Notes: a model not told the origin generated them from the sequence alone. Shown: positions 15,260 through 24,508, counted from the first letter of the stretch. The stretch is 64,000 nt of DNA from Aliibacillus thermotolerans (GCF_027853235.1 NZ_WKJG01000028.1:35705-99704), one strand, 5' to 3'. A program made the numbers and translations.

Positions 15260-16030
15260 CTAGGACTCTGTTCGACCGTATAGATGATAAGCATTGCTGC
15301 GAAGAATACGCTTCATTTGCGCTTCTGTCATGCGGTGAATGCTTGCTACTTTTTGCGTCACTTGCTGCAGAAAAAGCGGAGTCGTTTGTTTGTGTAAAAA
15401 GGGTCCTTGAAACGGCCACGGACCATCGGTTTCTATGAGTAATTGTGCAGGGGGAACGAGCACTGTTAATCGTTCGTCTCGCTTGCGATAACATACTTCC
15501 GGTGTCACTGAAATATAATGCCCTGCGCGAACGATGGAATGGACGACCTCCTCCGAACCTTTCAACCAGTGAAAATGAGCCTGCACTTCTGGAAACTCCT
15601 CGGAAAGAATCATATACACTAGCTCCGCTTTATCGTGCACCGCGTGAAGAACGACTGGAAGTGAATAGGTGTGAGCGACATCAATATATTCTTTCAAACG
15701 TTCGATATAGCGAGGCAAGTGCGAAGGAGACGACCATTTACTGTAATGGGGCAATCCAATTTCACCGATGGCAGAAATCAAAGATAACTCTTGTTTGACA
15801 AGTTGTTTCCATTCTTCCACGTCCCGCTCTACTGGCTCCTCATATTCGGGATGAAACCCAACCGCTGCCCAAATAAAGTCCGGAAATCTTTCTTTTAACT
15901 CTAACGTTTTGTAAGAAGAACGCAAATCGTTGGAAACCGCGACTACTTTTTCTATTCCTCGCTCTTGCCAGGAAGGAATCAGTGATTCCACCTGTTCATA
16001 TTGTTCTAAATGAATATGGGTATCAATCAC
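15260..16030 (-). CDS. TatD-family metal-dependent hydrolase
   Basis: 256 residues with the amidohydrolase metal ligands: MIDTHIHLEQY (HxH at 5-7), GEIGL (Glu), VVLHAVHDK, HFHWLKGS and LIETDGPWPF (final Asp). This is the TatD DNase/hydrolase branch. The GTG start at 16030 follows AAAGGAGTAGGCTCTC and overlaps the end of the yolD gene by 8 nt, so it is the third gene of the SOS-type operon and may act in DNA repair. The substrate is not proven. Confidence 0.85.
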   Translation of the reverse strand: MIDTHIHLEQYEQVESLIPSWQERGIEKVVAVSNDLRSSYKTLELKERFPDFIWAAVGFHPEYEEPVERDVEEWKQLVKQELSLISAIGEIGLPHYSKWSSPSHLPRYIERLKEYIDVAHTYSLPVVLHAVHDKAELVYMILSEEFPEVQAHFHWLKGSEEVVHSIVRAGHYISVTPEVCYRKRDERLTVLVPPAQLLIETDGPWPFQGPFLHKQTTPLFLQQVTQKVASIHRMTEAQMKRILRSNAYHLYGRTES

Positions 16031-16409
16031 GAGAGCCTACTCCTTTTTCTCCATACTCGTCTAACGATGTCCACGCAAACTGGATGATGTTGTCTATTTG
16101 TAAATGATGGATTTGTTCTGAAACATCTACTATCCGTAATTCCTTCCGACTCTCAAAAAATTTGTCCACATAACCAACAATTTCTAATAAATGCCCTTCT
16201 TCATAATACGTAATACGTAAGGAAGCTTGTTGAACGAGAGCGGTATGAAGGGTGCGGTTGAGCACATCTAATTCCTGTTCGTCCAATATCGGCTTTGTCA
16301 CCTTTTGTTGTTCTTTCTGCCAATCGATGAGCGCTTGCTTATGTTCCGGAAGAAACATTCTCGAGCCTTCCCACAGTTTATTTCCCCGTTGTAAATATTG
16401 TTCCTTCAT
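16023..16409 (-). CDS. YolD-like protein
   Basis: 128 residues with the YolD pattern: GSRMFLPEHKQALIDW near 15-30 and, in the C-terminal half, the SH3-like segment LEIVGYVDKFFESRKELRIVD. YolD proteins are always found next to UvrX/YqjW polymerases and may be UmuD-like accessory subunits. The start overlaps the polymerase stop by 4 nt (ATGA), giving translational coupling. Confidence 0.85.
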   Translation of the reverse strand: MKEQYLQRGNKLWEGSRMFLPEHKQALIDWQKEQQKVTKPILDEQELDVLNRTLHTALVQQASLRITYYEEGHLLEIVGYVDKFFESRKELRIVDVSEQIHHLQIDNIIQFAWTSLDEYGEKGVGSRD

Positions 16410-17644
16410 TTGTAGTGCCCTCCAATCTTGGCTGCTCGGTGAAACGCCTGAGCGGCGCTCGTTAATGAGGAAGCGTAGATAATGGCAGTATCGCCAAACT
16501 TATTTTTTATCCAATCCGTCGTGTAGCCGAGATTTCTTTTGCGAGTGACGTCTTGAAACAAGTCAAGTTGTACATATTTATCACTGCAAAGATTGGACAA
16601 TCCTACGCTTATTTTACGGATTGGCGACCCGTCCCAAAATCGTTGAAACAAAGTGAGAGCAGAGGCGTACACATCCAGCGTGTTATTTGTCGGATGATAT
16701 AATGTCACTTGTCTGTGAAATCCCGTCGGAACGTCTCTATTTGCACCGCGAGCGCCAACGGACACAGTCGTACCCATCACGTCGTTTAAACGAGCACGCC
16801 GACAAACTTCTTCGGATAACTCGAGCAAAACGACTTTCATTTCTGAGATCGTCTCATAATTCCGCGGTAACGTCATTCCGTGACCGATTGCCTTTTGTCC
16901 ATCATGAGAATCTCGCCTTACAGGAGAAGCATCGATCCCATTAGCGCTTTCCCAAAGCACTTGTCCTGAAATGCCCCATCTTTTCTTCAATATCGATAAA
17001 GGATAAGTGGCAAGCCCTCCTATCGTGCGTATCCCCATATTACGGAGATGTCTGCTCATTTTACTTCCAACACCGTGTAAGTCCTCCACAGGTAAAGGCC
17101 ACATGTGACACTCGAGATTGGATTCATTTAACTCAAAAATTCCTTTTTTATTTTTTTTTGAAAACCTTTCACAAGCCATTTTCGCAAGCAATTTATTTGG
17201 TCCTATCCCTATTCTTGCACGAACATGTGTTTCCTTCCTAATGGCCGCTTGCATCTTTTTCGCCATTTCCCAAGGAGGACCGAACAGTTTCTCTGAGCCA
17301 GTGACATCAAGAAACTGTTCATCAATAGAATAAGGTTCTACTTGATCGGTAAAACGCTCGAGTATTTCTGTGATTTGTAATGACACGTCAATGTATCGTT
17401 GCATCCGGGGACGAACAACGACGGCTTCAGGACATTTTTCTTGTGCTTCCCACAAACGGATAGCATTTTTCACTCCCATCCGTTTGGCAAGGGGACATGC
17501 CGCTAACACCACTCCATTTCTCTCTTTCGGATCTCCTGACACAATGACAGGACGATTTTTCAACGTTGGGTCATCTGCTTTTTCCACACTGGCATAAAAA
17601 GATTCCATATCTACGAGAAAAATAGCTCTGTTTTTTATTTCCAT
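16406..17644 (-). CDS. yqjW: Y-family translesion DNA polymerase (YqjW/UvrX type, PolY2)
   Basis: 412 residues. Catalytic palm residues: FLVDMESFYASVE (first Asp, near 11) and EPYSIDEQFLDVTG (SIDE near 105-108). Then RIGIGPNKLLAKMACE, a helix-hairpin-helix (LHGVGSKMSRHLRNMGI) and a little-finger domain (about 240-350). The segment YVQLDLFQDV (beta-clamp-binding QLDLF) lies near 360. This is the PolY2 branch, coupled with YolD, that bypasses DNA lesions. Two LexA-like boxes upstream indicate SOS control. AGGAGGCG precedes the ATG. Confidence 0.9.
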   Translation of the reverse strand: MEIKNRAIFLVDMESFYASVEKADDPTLKNRPVIVSGDPKERNGVVLAACPLAKRMGVKNAIRLWEAQEKCPEAVVVRPRMQRYIDVSLQITEILERFTDQVEPYSIDEQFLDVTGSEKLFGPPWEMAKKMQAAIRKETHVRARIGIGPNKLLAKMACERFSKKNKKGIFELNESNLECHMWPLPVEDLHGVGSKMSRHLRNMGIRTIGGLATYPLSILKKRWGISGQVLWESANGIDASPVRRDSHDGQKAIGHGMTLPRNYETISEMKVVLLELSEEVCRRARLNDVMGTTVSVGARGANRDVPTGFHRQVTLYHPTNNTLDVYASALTLFQRFWDGSPIRKISVGLSNLCSDKYVQLDLFQDVTRKRNLGYTTDWIKNKFGDTAIIYASSLTSAAQAFHRAAKIGGHYK

Positions 17645-17660
17645 CGCCTCCTGTTCTATG

Positions 17661-17674
17661 GGAACACTAGTTCT
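17661..17674 (-). promoter_or_regulatory. LexA (DinR) box 2
   Basis: GGAACACTAGTTCT: both GAAC / GTTC half-sites with 4-nt spacing as in the Bacillus SOS box CGAAC-n4-GTTCG. It lies between promoter and start of the polymerase gene. Confidence 0.65.
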
Positions 17675-17685
17675 TTATATATGCC

Positions 17686-17714
17686 ATTGTATGCGAATAT
17701 ATGTTCTTTTTCAA
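17686..17714 (-). promoter_or_regulatory. polY2 operon promoter with LexA box 1 in the spacer
   Basis: Minus strand TTGAAA (17714-17709) and TACAAT (17691-17686), 17-nt spacer. Within the spacer, 17694-17707 reads CGAATATATGTTCT on the plus strand, only one change in each half-site from CGAAC-n4-GTTCG. LexA bound here would block polymerase. Confidence 0.7.
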
Positions 17715-17776
17715 CTTGTAAAGTCTTCCAATGGAAAACATACGATATTGGAAAATGTTGTTTAAATGGTCGAAAA

Positions 17777-17962
17777 CATGTTGAAATAGAACTGCAGGAA
17801 CATACGAAAAAATGAACGACACCGGACAAATATCCCCAAGCCATCGAATTCGTCGATCACTTACCTAAAACATCCACCGGTAAAATCCGCCGCGTAGGAC
17901 TCCGCCAAAAAGAGTTTGAAAAAAAGATAAGAAAACCGGTATCCGTGCGATGGAATCTATAA
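17777..17962 (+). pseudogene. C-terminal remnant of an acyl-/acetyl-CoA synthetase
   Basis: The frame reads [24 protein letters not shown] then [18 protein letters not shown] and [11 protein letters not shown]: the invariant PKTxSGKIRR with the catalytic lysine of the ANL (AMP-binding) superfamily C-terminal lid, about 60 residues. It has an internal TGA and no N-terminal part or start. It is therefore debris of a deleted acyl-CoA synthetase gene. It lies between the polY2 promoter and the group II intron. Confidence 0.75.
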
Positions 17963-17975
17963 AGAGAAATAATCC

Positions 17976-18598
17976 AATCGAGTAGGAGGAGGTGATGAAC
18001 CTCCGTCCTCTCACACCACCGTACGTACGGTTCGCGTATACGGCGGTTCAATTAAGATGGGTAACGCAAGACTTCCTTCCGTGAATAGCTTATCTTCTTA
18101 TGCCAGTAGTCACTCCACCCTCCAAGAGGTCTTCCACGGAATTCACCGTTTCCTTCCTCAAGTGAGGTACTACGTTTTCTGTGTTCATCATGACCTACTG
18201 AATGCAAAGGGCTATTCTCTCTTCATTGTTCCGTCCTTCCAAACCGTTCTAGACCGATTTGTACTATGACCTCTGCTGACTTCTGATGGTTCAGCTACTC
18301 CTCATGAAGTAGGTTATGAAGGGTACTTCACGTATCCATCAGACCTCCCTGGGTAAGGATGTCATCTTTCCTTCCATCTATCGGCTTCATTTACTCTGTA
18401 TCACCTTTGGCATGTCTTGCAAACTCATCCAATGATACCTAGCCTTGTATGAAGTTCGTGTTCCTCGGACCGGAAGTTTGCCGCCCGCTTCCTTCAGATT
18501 CCGCGTCGCCACGGACACCCTTGCGTTAAGCTAACCACTACTTCTGCCTTCGTGGCTCGGGACTCTCACCCTATAGATTACACCCATGCCAGGCGCAC
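17976..18598 (-). mobile_element. Group IIC intron lacking its reverse transcriptase
   Basis: On the minus strand the element starts GTGCGCC at 18598 and continues with segments characteristic of the Oceanobacillus iheyensis group IIC ribozyme: GGGTGAGAGTCCCGA, GCAAGGGTGTCCGTGGCGAC, GGAATCTGAAGGAAGCGG, CAAACTTCCGGTC. Domain V is the CCGCCGTATACGCG stretch ending with the GTACGTACGGTGG strand, and domain VI ends CTACTCGATT near 17976. The whole ribozyme is present in about 623 nt, but the domain IV ORF of about 1.2 kb is missing. The exon upstream (18599-18645) is a terminator hairpin with its T-run, the known IIC target. Ends are estimated to within a few bases. Confidence 0.88.
18090..18191 (-). 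pseudogene. 33-codon stub in intron domain IV, probably the intron-encoded protein remnant
   Basis: ATG at 18191 opens a frame MMNTENVVPHLRKETVNSVE, then DLLEGG..., and stops at TAA 18090. Its position, right after domain III, is where IIC reverse transcriptases begin. I judge it a deleted N-terminal stub; no reverse transcriptase motif (YADD) remains. Confidence 0.4.
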
Positions 18599-18645
18599 AA
18601 AAAAGAGGTCGTATGAAATGATCATGCGACCTCTTTTCTTCCTTA
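18599..18645 (-). terminator. Terminator of the chemoreceptor gene, used as intron target
   Basis: Minus strand AAAAGAGGTCGCATGATC with GATCATTTCATACGACCTC-type pairing (AAGAGGTCG / CGACCTCTT stem) and T6, ending exactly at the intron 5' border. Confidence 0.85.
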
Positions 18646-18710
18646 TTACCACTTTATTTGCGTCAAAATCCCAAATCCACCAATCCTATCCATGTCGAAT
18701 CAATAGAATA

Positions 18711-20390
18711 TTATAACTTAAACGTTCGAATCTCATCTTGTAACCGTTGCGCCATGCGACTTAATTCTTCTGAAGAGCTAGCCACTTCTTCCATAGCTGC
18801 TAGTTGTTCTTCTGTACCTGCAGCAACATTTTGTGCGCTGTCGGCCGTTGATACAGCTTCGTTATTTACCGTTTCCATCTGTTTGGATACTTCGATGGAT
18901 TGTTCTTTCATTTGTTCTGAAACTGTGGAAACTTGCTGAATTTGTGAACTTACTTCTTCAATGGCAGCCAATATTCTTTCAAAGGCTGCTCCCGCTCGAT
19001 GAATCACCGCAACTCCCGCTTCTGTTTCCTCTTGTCCTCGTTTCATTTTATTGACCGCTTCATCCGTCTCATGTTGAATTCTTTCAATTAATGCAGTGAT
19101 TTGTTCTGCGCTTTCTTTTGACTCTTCTGCAAGCTTCCTTACTTCATCAGCTACTACTGCAAACCCTTTGCCATGTTCTCCCGCGCGAGCCGCTTCAATG
19201 GCAGCATTTAACGCAAGTAAATTCGTTTGCTCGGCGATATTTGTGATTGCTTCGGTAATTGTCCCGATTTCCAAGGAACGTTCACCGAGTCGCTTAATAA
19301 TCGCTCCGGTTTCATCAACTTCTTTTTCAATGACAGCCATTTGTTCCGAAGAGCGGGTAATTTCTTCATTTCCTTCCTTGGCAGCTTTCTCCGTCTCTTT
19401 TGCCTTCACCGAAGCTTCTGATGAGGCCGTGGTGACGCGGGCAATGGCTTCATTTAAACGGTTCATCCCTTGCAAACTTAAACGGGTTTCTTCCATCGTT
19501 GTGTCTGTCGCGTTTGACACTGTTTGAATGGTCGTTGCTATTTCATTTGTTGAAGCCGACGTCTCTTGTGCACTAGCAGATAACTGTTCCGAAGTCGCCG
19601 CCACTTGTTCCGACGTTTCTTTCGTTCTTCCGATGAGCCGACGTAAATTGTCAGACATTTGATTCACATTGTTTGCTAATTGTCCAATTTCATCGCGCGA
19701 ATGAATCTCTATTTTTTCCCCTGTTAAGTCACCGTCAGATAACCGAGCGACGTCTGCGGTTATCCGTTGTAACGGTCGGCTAATTCGTATGGAGACAACA
19801 TATGCGATGATTAACCCAAGAGCCGTTAAAATAACACCCACGGCAATGCTAATCACTCCTAAACGCTCTCCCGCTGCTTCTAAGTAAGCGATATTTTGAA
19901 GTGTCTCTTCTTCCCCACTTTCAACGAGTGCCTCTACTTCTGTCGTAATTCTCTCGACAATATGGGATAGTTCTATATGTAGTACGCTTTGAGCAGCAAA
20001 TTCATCTCCAGCGTCATAAATATCAAACACCCGATTTTCCATTCGGTCTTCCCAATTGGAAATTAAGTGAAAAATACTCGATAGTTCTTCTTCGTCCACG
20101 ATATTTAAAATCGCTTGTTTAATCTCTTGAGCATCTTCCGTTAACTTGTCATAGCGCTCTCTTCGTTCTTCCACCCCGTTATACACATATGTTTGTGCGA
20201 CAGCATTCCGCTCTGCCATGTTATAAGCCAAATCTTTATATAACAAAATTTTAGCAAAATCCTCTTCCACGACTTGTTCCATCTCTTTGATCATCCCTTG
20301 AAGGGTAAAGTAATTATAAATCGTATAACCTAATAAAAGTGCAAGAATAATAGCAAAAGTACCAATTAATTTAGAACGAATCGTATTCAA
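18711..20390 (-). CDS. Methyl-accepting chemotaxis protein
   Basis: 559 residues from TTG 20390 (AGGGGGTTTATAGC before it; the longer frame to 20513 has no site). First membrane helix near 9-28, extracellular four-helix sensor domain about 30-190, second helix about 195-215, HAMP ([23 protein letters not shown]), then a long signalling coiled coil with the invariant hairpin tip [20 protein letters not shown]. The tip binds CheA/CheW. No C-terminal pentapeptide tether. The ligand is unknown, and the 4HB-type sensor is inferred from heptad-like helices. No other che genes are close. Confidence 0.92.
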   Translation of the reverse strand: MNTIRSKLIGTFAIILALLLGYTIYNYFTLQGMIKEMEQVVEEDFAKILLYKDLAYNMAERNAVAQTYVYNGVEERRERYDKLTEDAQEIKQAILNIVDEEELSSIFHLISNWEDRMENRVFDIYDAGDEFAAQSVLHIELSHIVERITTEVEALVESGEEETLQNIAYLEAAGERLGVISIAVGVILTALGLIIAYVVSIRISRPLQRITADVARLSDGDLTGEKIEIHSRDEIGQLANNVNQMSDNLRRLIGRTKETSEQVAATSEQLSASAQETSASTNEIATTIQTVSNATDTTMEETRLSLQGMNRLNEAIARVTTASSEASVKAKETEKAAKEGNEEITRSSEQMAVIEKEVDETGAIIKRLGERSLEIGTITEAITNIAEQTNLLALNAAIEAARAGEHGKGFAVVADEVRKLAEESKESAEQITALIERIQHETDEAVNKMKRGQEETEAGVAVIHRAGAAFERILAAIEEVSSQIQQVSTVSEQMKEQSIEVSKQMETVNNEAVSTADSAQNVAAGTEEQLAAMEEVASSSEELSRMAQRLQDEIRTFKL

Positions 20391-20569
20391 AGCTATAAAC
20401 CCCCTGTTTCTCTGTTTCAAACATACTTGATTCATTTCATCATGCCAAAGAGCTAGTCTTTTACAAACTACATGGAATATCCTCAAGATGAAATGGATTC
20501 CATTTAGTATCATAGTATCACAACTATGATACTAAATTGTACGACTTTTTTCACATTTACCGATGTACT

Positions 20570-20598
20570 TTGGATAAATCGTTCGTTTGAGCTATAAT
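20570..20598 (+). promoter_or_regulatory. Sigma-A promoter of fumC
   Basis: TTGGAT (20570-20575) and TATAAT (20593-20598), 17-nt spacer, about 60 nt before the fumC start. No regulator site is recognised. Confidence 0.7.
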
Positions 20599-20665
20599 TG
20601 GAGAGGGAATTTCTAAATGGGAAAACCCGTACACTGAAGTAAATATTTAGCAGGAGGAATGACGG

Positions 20666-22054
20666 ATGGAATACAGAATTGAAAGAGACACACTTGGAGA
20701 AATGAAAGTTCCGAAAGACAAACTTTGGGGAGCACAAACACAACGCAGTTTGGAAAACTTTAAAATTGGAAAAGAAAAAATGCCTCTTGAAATCGTACGA
20801 GCATTCGCTATTTTAAAACGCTCCACCGCCCTTGCTAATAGACGGCTCGATAATCTCGAATCGGAAAAAGCAGATGCCATCGTGCAAGCCGCTGATGAAG
20901 TCATTGCCGGAAAATATGATGATCATTTTCCACTAGTTGTATGGCAAACCGGCAGCGGTACGCAATCAAACATGAACATGAATGAGGTCCTCGCTCGTCG
21001 TGCAAATGAAATTTTGAAAGAAAAAGGATCCGACTTAACGGTGCATCCAAATGACGATATTAATCGTTCTCAAAGCTCCAATGATACTTTCCCAACTGCT
21101 ATGCACATTGCTGCTGTCGAAAAAGTAGAAGATGTAGTACTTCCTGCCATTGACAAATTAATGAACACACTGAAAGAAAAGGAAGAAGCCTTCCAAGACG
21201 TCATTAAAATTGGTAGAACTCACTTACAAGACGCAACACCTCTCACGCTTGGTCAAGAAATTAGTGGCTGGCATCGCATGTTAGAGCGTAGTCGTGAAAT
21301 GATTGTCGAAAGTATTGACTACGTAAAAGACCTTGCGATTGGTGGAACTGCGGTCGGTACCGGAATTAATGCACATCCAAAATTTGGAGAATACGTCGCG
21401 GAAGAAATTAGCAAGTTTACAAATAAAAACTTCCGTTCCGCACCAAATAAATTCCATTCTTTGACAAGTCACGACGAAATTAATTTCGCCCATGGAGCAT
21501 TAAAAGGACTTGCAGCTGATTTAATGAAAATTGCAAACGACGTGCGTTGGCTCGCAAGCGGTCCTCGTTCCGGACTAGGTGAAATTACCATCCCTGCGAA
21601 CGAACCAGGTAGCTCGATTATGCCAGGGAAAGTCAACCCAACGCAATCCGAAGCGCTCACGATGGTCGCTGCCCAAGTAATGGGAAATGATGCGGTGATT
21701 GGTTTTGCTGCCAGCCAAGGAAACTTCGAATTGAACGTATTTAAGCCAGTGATCATTTATAACTTCCTTCAATCCGCTTATTTACTCGCGGATGCCATGA
21801 TTTCTTTCAACGATAAATGCGCGGTTGGCATTGAGCCAGATCATGAAAAAATTAAAGCACACTTGAACAACTCCTTGATGCTTGTAACTGCTTTAAACCC
21901 GCATATCGGTTATGAAAATGCCGCAAAAATTGCGAAAACTGCTCATGAAAAGGGACAAACGTTAAAAGAAGCAGCGCTGGAAAGTGGCTTGCTCACGGAA
22001 GAACAATTCGATGAAATTGTCGACCCTGCAAAAATGGTAAAACCAAACGTATAG
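20666..22054 (+). CDS. fumC: Class II fumarate hydratase
   Basis: 462 residues, full length. Class II signatures: [15 protein letters not shown] (near 94-108), [11 protein letters not shown] (near 138-148), [16 protein letters not shown] with the catalytic His, and [11 protein letters not shown] (near 317-327) containing the flexible catalytic Ser loop. Converts fumarate to malate in the TCA cycle; homotetrameric, iron-free and cytosolic. AGGAGGAATGACGG before ATG. Own promoter and terminator, so monocistronic. GSSxMPxKxNP alone is shared with argininosuccinate lyase and aspartase, but the N-terminal RxExDTLGExxVP favours fumarase. Confidence 0.95.
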   Translation: MEYRIERDTLGEMKVPKDKLWGAQTQRSLENFKIGKEKMPLEIVRAFAILKRSTALANRRLDNLESEKADAIVQAADEVIAGKYDDHFPLVVWQTGSGTQSNMNMNEVLARRANEILKEKGSDLTVHPNDDINRSQSSNDTFPTAMHIAAVEKVEDVVLPAIDKLMNTLKEKEEAFQDVIKIGRTHLQDATPLTLGQEISGWHRMLERSREMIVESIDYVKDLAIGGTAVGTGINAHPKFGEYVAEEISKFTNKNFRSAPNKFHSLTSHDEINFAHGALKGLAADLMKIANDVRWLASGPRSGLGEITIPANEPGSSIMPGKVNPTQSEALTMVAAQVMGNDAVIGFAASQGNFELNVFKPVIIYNFLQSAYLLADAMISFNDKCAVGIEPDHEKIKAHLNNSLMLVTALNPHIGYENAAKIAKTAHEKGQTLKEAALESGLLTEEQFDEIVDPAKMVKPNV

Positions 22055-22064
22055 TCGTCATCAT

Positions 22065-22108
22065 GAAACAAAGCTGACCGGTAACAGGCCGCGTCAGCTT
22101 TGTTTCTT
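22065..22108. terminator. Bidirectional terminator
   Basis: GAAACAAAGCTGAC / GTCAGCTTTGTTTC, 14-bp stem, downstream of fumC and of the converging small gene. Confidence 0.8.
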
Positions 22109-22289
22109 ACATTTCATCGTATGTATAGCGCACCACATACTTATTCGTTTTTAACTTTTTTATTTCGACAAAAGGACCAATTTCATACCCATTGTGCCAG
22201 TTATCCTCCAGTTTTGCTTTGACACACCCTGCTTGAAATTTAGAACGGAATGTTTTTTTCCAATATATCCAATGCGGTTCTTTGGCCAT
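22107..22289 (-). CDS. Small hypothetical protein, 60 residues
   Basis: Soluble and basic, rich in Trp, Tyr and Lys (HWIYWKKTFRSKFQ; EIKKLKTNKYVVRYTYDEM). AAAGGAG lies about 11 nt before ATG 22289, slightly far. No family recognised. The compact beta-rich C-terminus suggests a small folded domain. Confidence 0.5.
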   Translation of the reverse strand: MAKEPHWIYWKKTFRSKFQAGCVKAKLEDNWHNGYEIGPFVEIKKLKTNKYVVRYTYDEM

Positions 22290-22349
22290 GACAACATAAA
22301 CTCCTTTTGTGAATGCTTTTACTGTTAGTAAGAATTTTAGCGCAAACAG

Positions 22350-22395
22350 AAAAAGAAGTGCAAGGAGAGAGGCAAAATACCTCTTCCTTGTAAAC
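22350..22395 (-). terminator. Terminator-like hairpin after the PgpA gene
   Basis: Minus strand CAAGGAAGAGG / CCTCTCTCCTTG stem, followed by CACTTCTTTTT. Confidence 0.6.
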
Positions 22396-22397
22396 AG

Positions 22398-22952
22398 TTA
22401 TCCGATTAATTCTTCATCTTCTCTTTTCTTAATATCGGATTTTTTACGTCCTTCCTCTAAATCCCGAAGTCGATGGGCAAGGCGAGCGGATGCACTGGAA
22501 GCAATACTTGCAACGAGATCATCTAAAAAGGTATGAACATGCTTCCCGTCTCGAGTGTCTAATTTCTGAATGATTCCATTTTTCTGCTTATCTAAATATC
22601 CGAAAGTTGTCACCGCAATGCTTCCGAAACCAAACACGGACCCTAACGCAATCGTTTCATCCACACCGAATAAACCTTCATCTGACTCCACTAATGATTG
22701 TAATGGTTCTGACAACATATTCTTTTCTGCTAATTTATCTAACTCGATCGCTACGAGTAAAGCGTGCTGAATTTCTCTTTTCGTAAGAACGGCATCGGTG
22801 CTTTCTTCACACTCTTTTAACGTTAAGGAGGGTGCATATTCGGCTTGCATCTCATAGACAATTTTGGCAATATCTTTTATTTCTACCCCTCGTTCTTTCA
22901 ACGCTGTGCGAGCTGCTTCTTCTACAACGTCACTGTGTACAGGTTTTTTCAT
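22398..22952 (-). CDS. Phosphatidylglycerophosphatase A family protein (YutG-like)
   Basis: 184 residues. The PgpA-domain segment is LFGVDETIALGSVFGFGSIAVTTFGYLDKQKNG and then FLDDLVASIASSASARLAHRLRDLEEG, as in Bacillus YutG. E. coli PgpA dephosphorylates phosphatidylglycerol-phosphate; for YutG the activity is by homology. It has an extra helical N-terminal part (1-90) typical for the Firmicute form. GAGGAGGAATTCGAT before ATG 22952. Confidence 0.85.
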   Translation of the reverse strand: MKKPVHSDVVEEAARTALKERGVEIKDIAKIVYEMQAEYAPSLTLKECEESTDAVLTKREIQHALLVAIELDKLAEKNMLSEPLQSLVESDEGLFGVDETIALGSVFGFGSIAVTTFGYLDKQKNGIIQKLDTRDGKHVHTFLDDLVASIASSASARLAHRLRDLEEGRKKSDIKKREDEELIG

Positions 22953-23080
22953 ATCGAATTCCTCCTCTGCTTATATTTTATCATATGCACCTCATGTTTT
23001 TATCATCTCAGCTATGTTACGATAAATAAAGAATGAATGAAAGATTGTCTTGGCACTTGTCGCAGAAAGGAATTGAAAAT

Positions 23081-23797
23081 ATGAAAGGAACCATTTCGAC
23101 CATTCAATTCAACAGTCAACTGCTTCAACATACGTTTTCGTTACACGTTTACACCCCGCCGCAATACGCGGAAGGACACAAATGTCACCTCGCGATTACA
23201 CAAGATGGACTCGATTATTTTCAACTTGGAAAAATCGCTAAAAAAATGGACGAAGCGATGGAAAAAGGGGCTCGTCCTGTGATTGTAGTAGGTATTCCTT
23301 ATCCGTCCATCAAACAAAGAAGCAAATGGTACGCCCCACACCATGATGATCATATCCGCTATATGCAATTTCTCAAAGAAGAACTGCTTCCTTTTGTGGA
23401 ACAAGCATATGAGACTTGGCAACTACCCCATGCTCGCACGTTAATTGGAGATTCTTTAGCTGGAACCATTTCTTTCTTAACAGCGCTTACTTATCCAAAT
23501 ACTTTTCACCGGGTGATAATGCAATCACCTTATATTGATGCGTACGTTTTAAAGCGAGTGAAAGAAACCGATATTTGGAACAACTTTGAACTTTATCATA
23601 CCATTGGAACGAAGGAAACTGCTGTAGAGACGACCTTCGGAGAAAAAATGGATTTTTTGACTCCGAACCGAACACTTTCTACTTTGTTGAGAAATGGTCA
23701 TGCACGCTATCAATACCATGAATTCAATGGGACACATCATTGGAAATATTGGGAGAAAGATTTATATAACGGGCTCCAATTCATGTATGATTTTTAA
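23081..23797 (+). CDS. Esterase-D-type alpha/beta hydrolase (YjcH-like)
   Basis: 238 residues from ATG 23081 (GAAAGGAATTGAAAAT). Serine nucleophile in IGDSLAGTIS (GxSxxG near 127-132), conserved LHVYTPPQY start and FNGTHHWKYWEKDL with the catalytic His at the end, like putative esterase/enterochelin esterase-like proteins. B. subtilis yjcH is such a protein, next to yjcF, and here the next gene is a YjcF-like acetyltransferase 18 nt on, supporting the match. Substrate unknown. Confidence 0.85.
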   Translation: MKGTISTIQFNSQLLQHTFSLHVYTPPQYAEGHKCHLAITQDGLDYFQLGKIAKKMDEAMEKGARPVIVVGIPYPSIKQRSKWYAPHHDDHIRYMQFLKEELLPFVEQAYETWQLPHARTLIGDSLAGTISFLTALTYPNTFHRVIMQSPYIDAYVLKRVKETDIWNNFELYHTIGTKETAVETTFGEKMDFLTPNRTLSTLLRNGHARYQYHEFNGTHHWKYWEKDLYNGLQFMYDF

Positions 23798-23815
23798 AAA
23801 AGGAGGGACATCATC

Positions 23816-24247
23816 GTGGAAGTCCGGCGCGCCAAAACGGAAAACCAAATAAAAGATGCGCTTCAAGTGAGATACAAAGTATTTGTAGAAGAACAACGCG
23901 TTCCAGAAGAAATCGAAATAGACGGACTCGACGAAGAAGCCAATCATTTCGTATTATATCATCAAAAAAAACCAATCGGTGCAGGTCGACTGCGAGTGTC
24001 AGGGACAGTGGGAAAAGTGGAAAGAATTTGCGTATTAACTCCCTATCGCAAGCAAGGATTTGGAAAATTAATCATGGATGCCATCGAACAATCCTCCCCA
24101 CAAATCGGTGTCTCCAAACTTACCTTACATGCCCAATCTCACGCTGTCCCTTTTTATCTACAGCTTGGATATGAAATTACTTCCGAACCATTTATCGAAG
24201 CAGGCATCGAACACGTTTCCATGCAAAAAACGGTTTCTCGCTCGTAA
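23816..24247 (+). CDS. GNAT-family N-acetyltransferase (YjcF-like)
   Basis: 143 residues. GNAT fold: N-terminal VRRAKTENQIKDALQVRYKVFVEEQRVPEEIEIDGLDEE, then GKVERICVLTPYRKQGFGKLIMDAIE, where R-K-Q-G-F-G is the acetyl-CoA pyrophosphate loop (Q/RxxGxG/A). GTG 23816 has AAGGAGGGACATCATC. Probably co-transcribed with the esterase. The acceptor substrate is unknown. Confidence 0.88.
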   Translation: MEVRRAKTENQIKDALQVRYKVFVEEQRVPEEIEIDGLDEEANHFVLYHQKKPIGAGRLRVSGTVGKVERICVLTPYRKQGFGKLIMDAIEQSSPQIGVSKLTLHAQSHAVPFYLQLGYEITSEPFIEAGIEHVSMQKTVSRS

Positions 24248-24264
24248 AGAGAAACCGTTTTTTC
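24226..24264. terminator. Terminator between convergent genes
   Basis: AACGGTTTCTC / GAGAAACCGTT stem followed by T6, overlapping the end of the acetyltransferase gene. Confidence 0.8.
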
Positions 24265-24265
24265 A

Positions 24266-24508
24266 TTAAGCAAGCGTATCCAGTTTTTTCCCTTTTCCTT
24301 CTAATTCTTTTTCCACTTTTTTGCGTTTATCATGTAGTAATTCATACACTTCCTGGCGATTGAGTAACGGATCCCGTTGATATCTATGAATACCATACCA
24401 TTGTACAGGAGCTGTTGGTTGAATTTTCCGAATAGAAGAGCCACTTTTTACATCACGACTGCCATATTGGACGGCCGTTTCATTACTAGTCGGAGGTACG
24501 TATCCCAT
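24266..24508 (-). CDS. Hypothetical protein, 80 residues
   Basis: ATG 24508 follows GAGTGAGGTGAATGAT. The product begins GYVPPTSNETAVQYGSRDV, has a Tyr/Arg/Pro-rich centre (VQWYGIHRYQRDP) and a charged helical C-terminus (VYELLHDKRKKVEKELEGKGKKL). No family recognised. Its position between yjcF-like and spore coat genes makes a sporulation role possible but unproven. Confidence 0.6.
   Translation of the reverse strand: MGYVPPTSNETAVQYGSRDVKSGSSIRKIQPTAPVQWYGIHRYQRDPLLNRQEVYELLHDKRKKVEKELEGKGKKLDTLA

Noticed and set aside
18057..18269. Plus-strand frame of 70 codons, and a minus-strand frame at 17857-18051
   Set aside because: Both lie wholly or mostly in the group II intron RNA or the synthetase remnant and have no start signals; they are chance frames.
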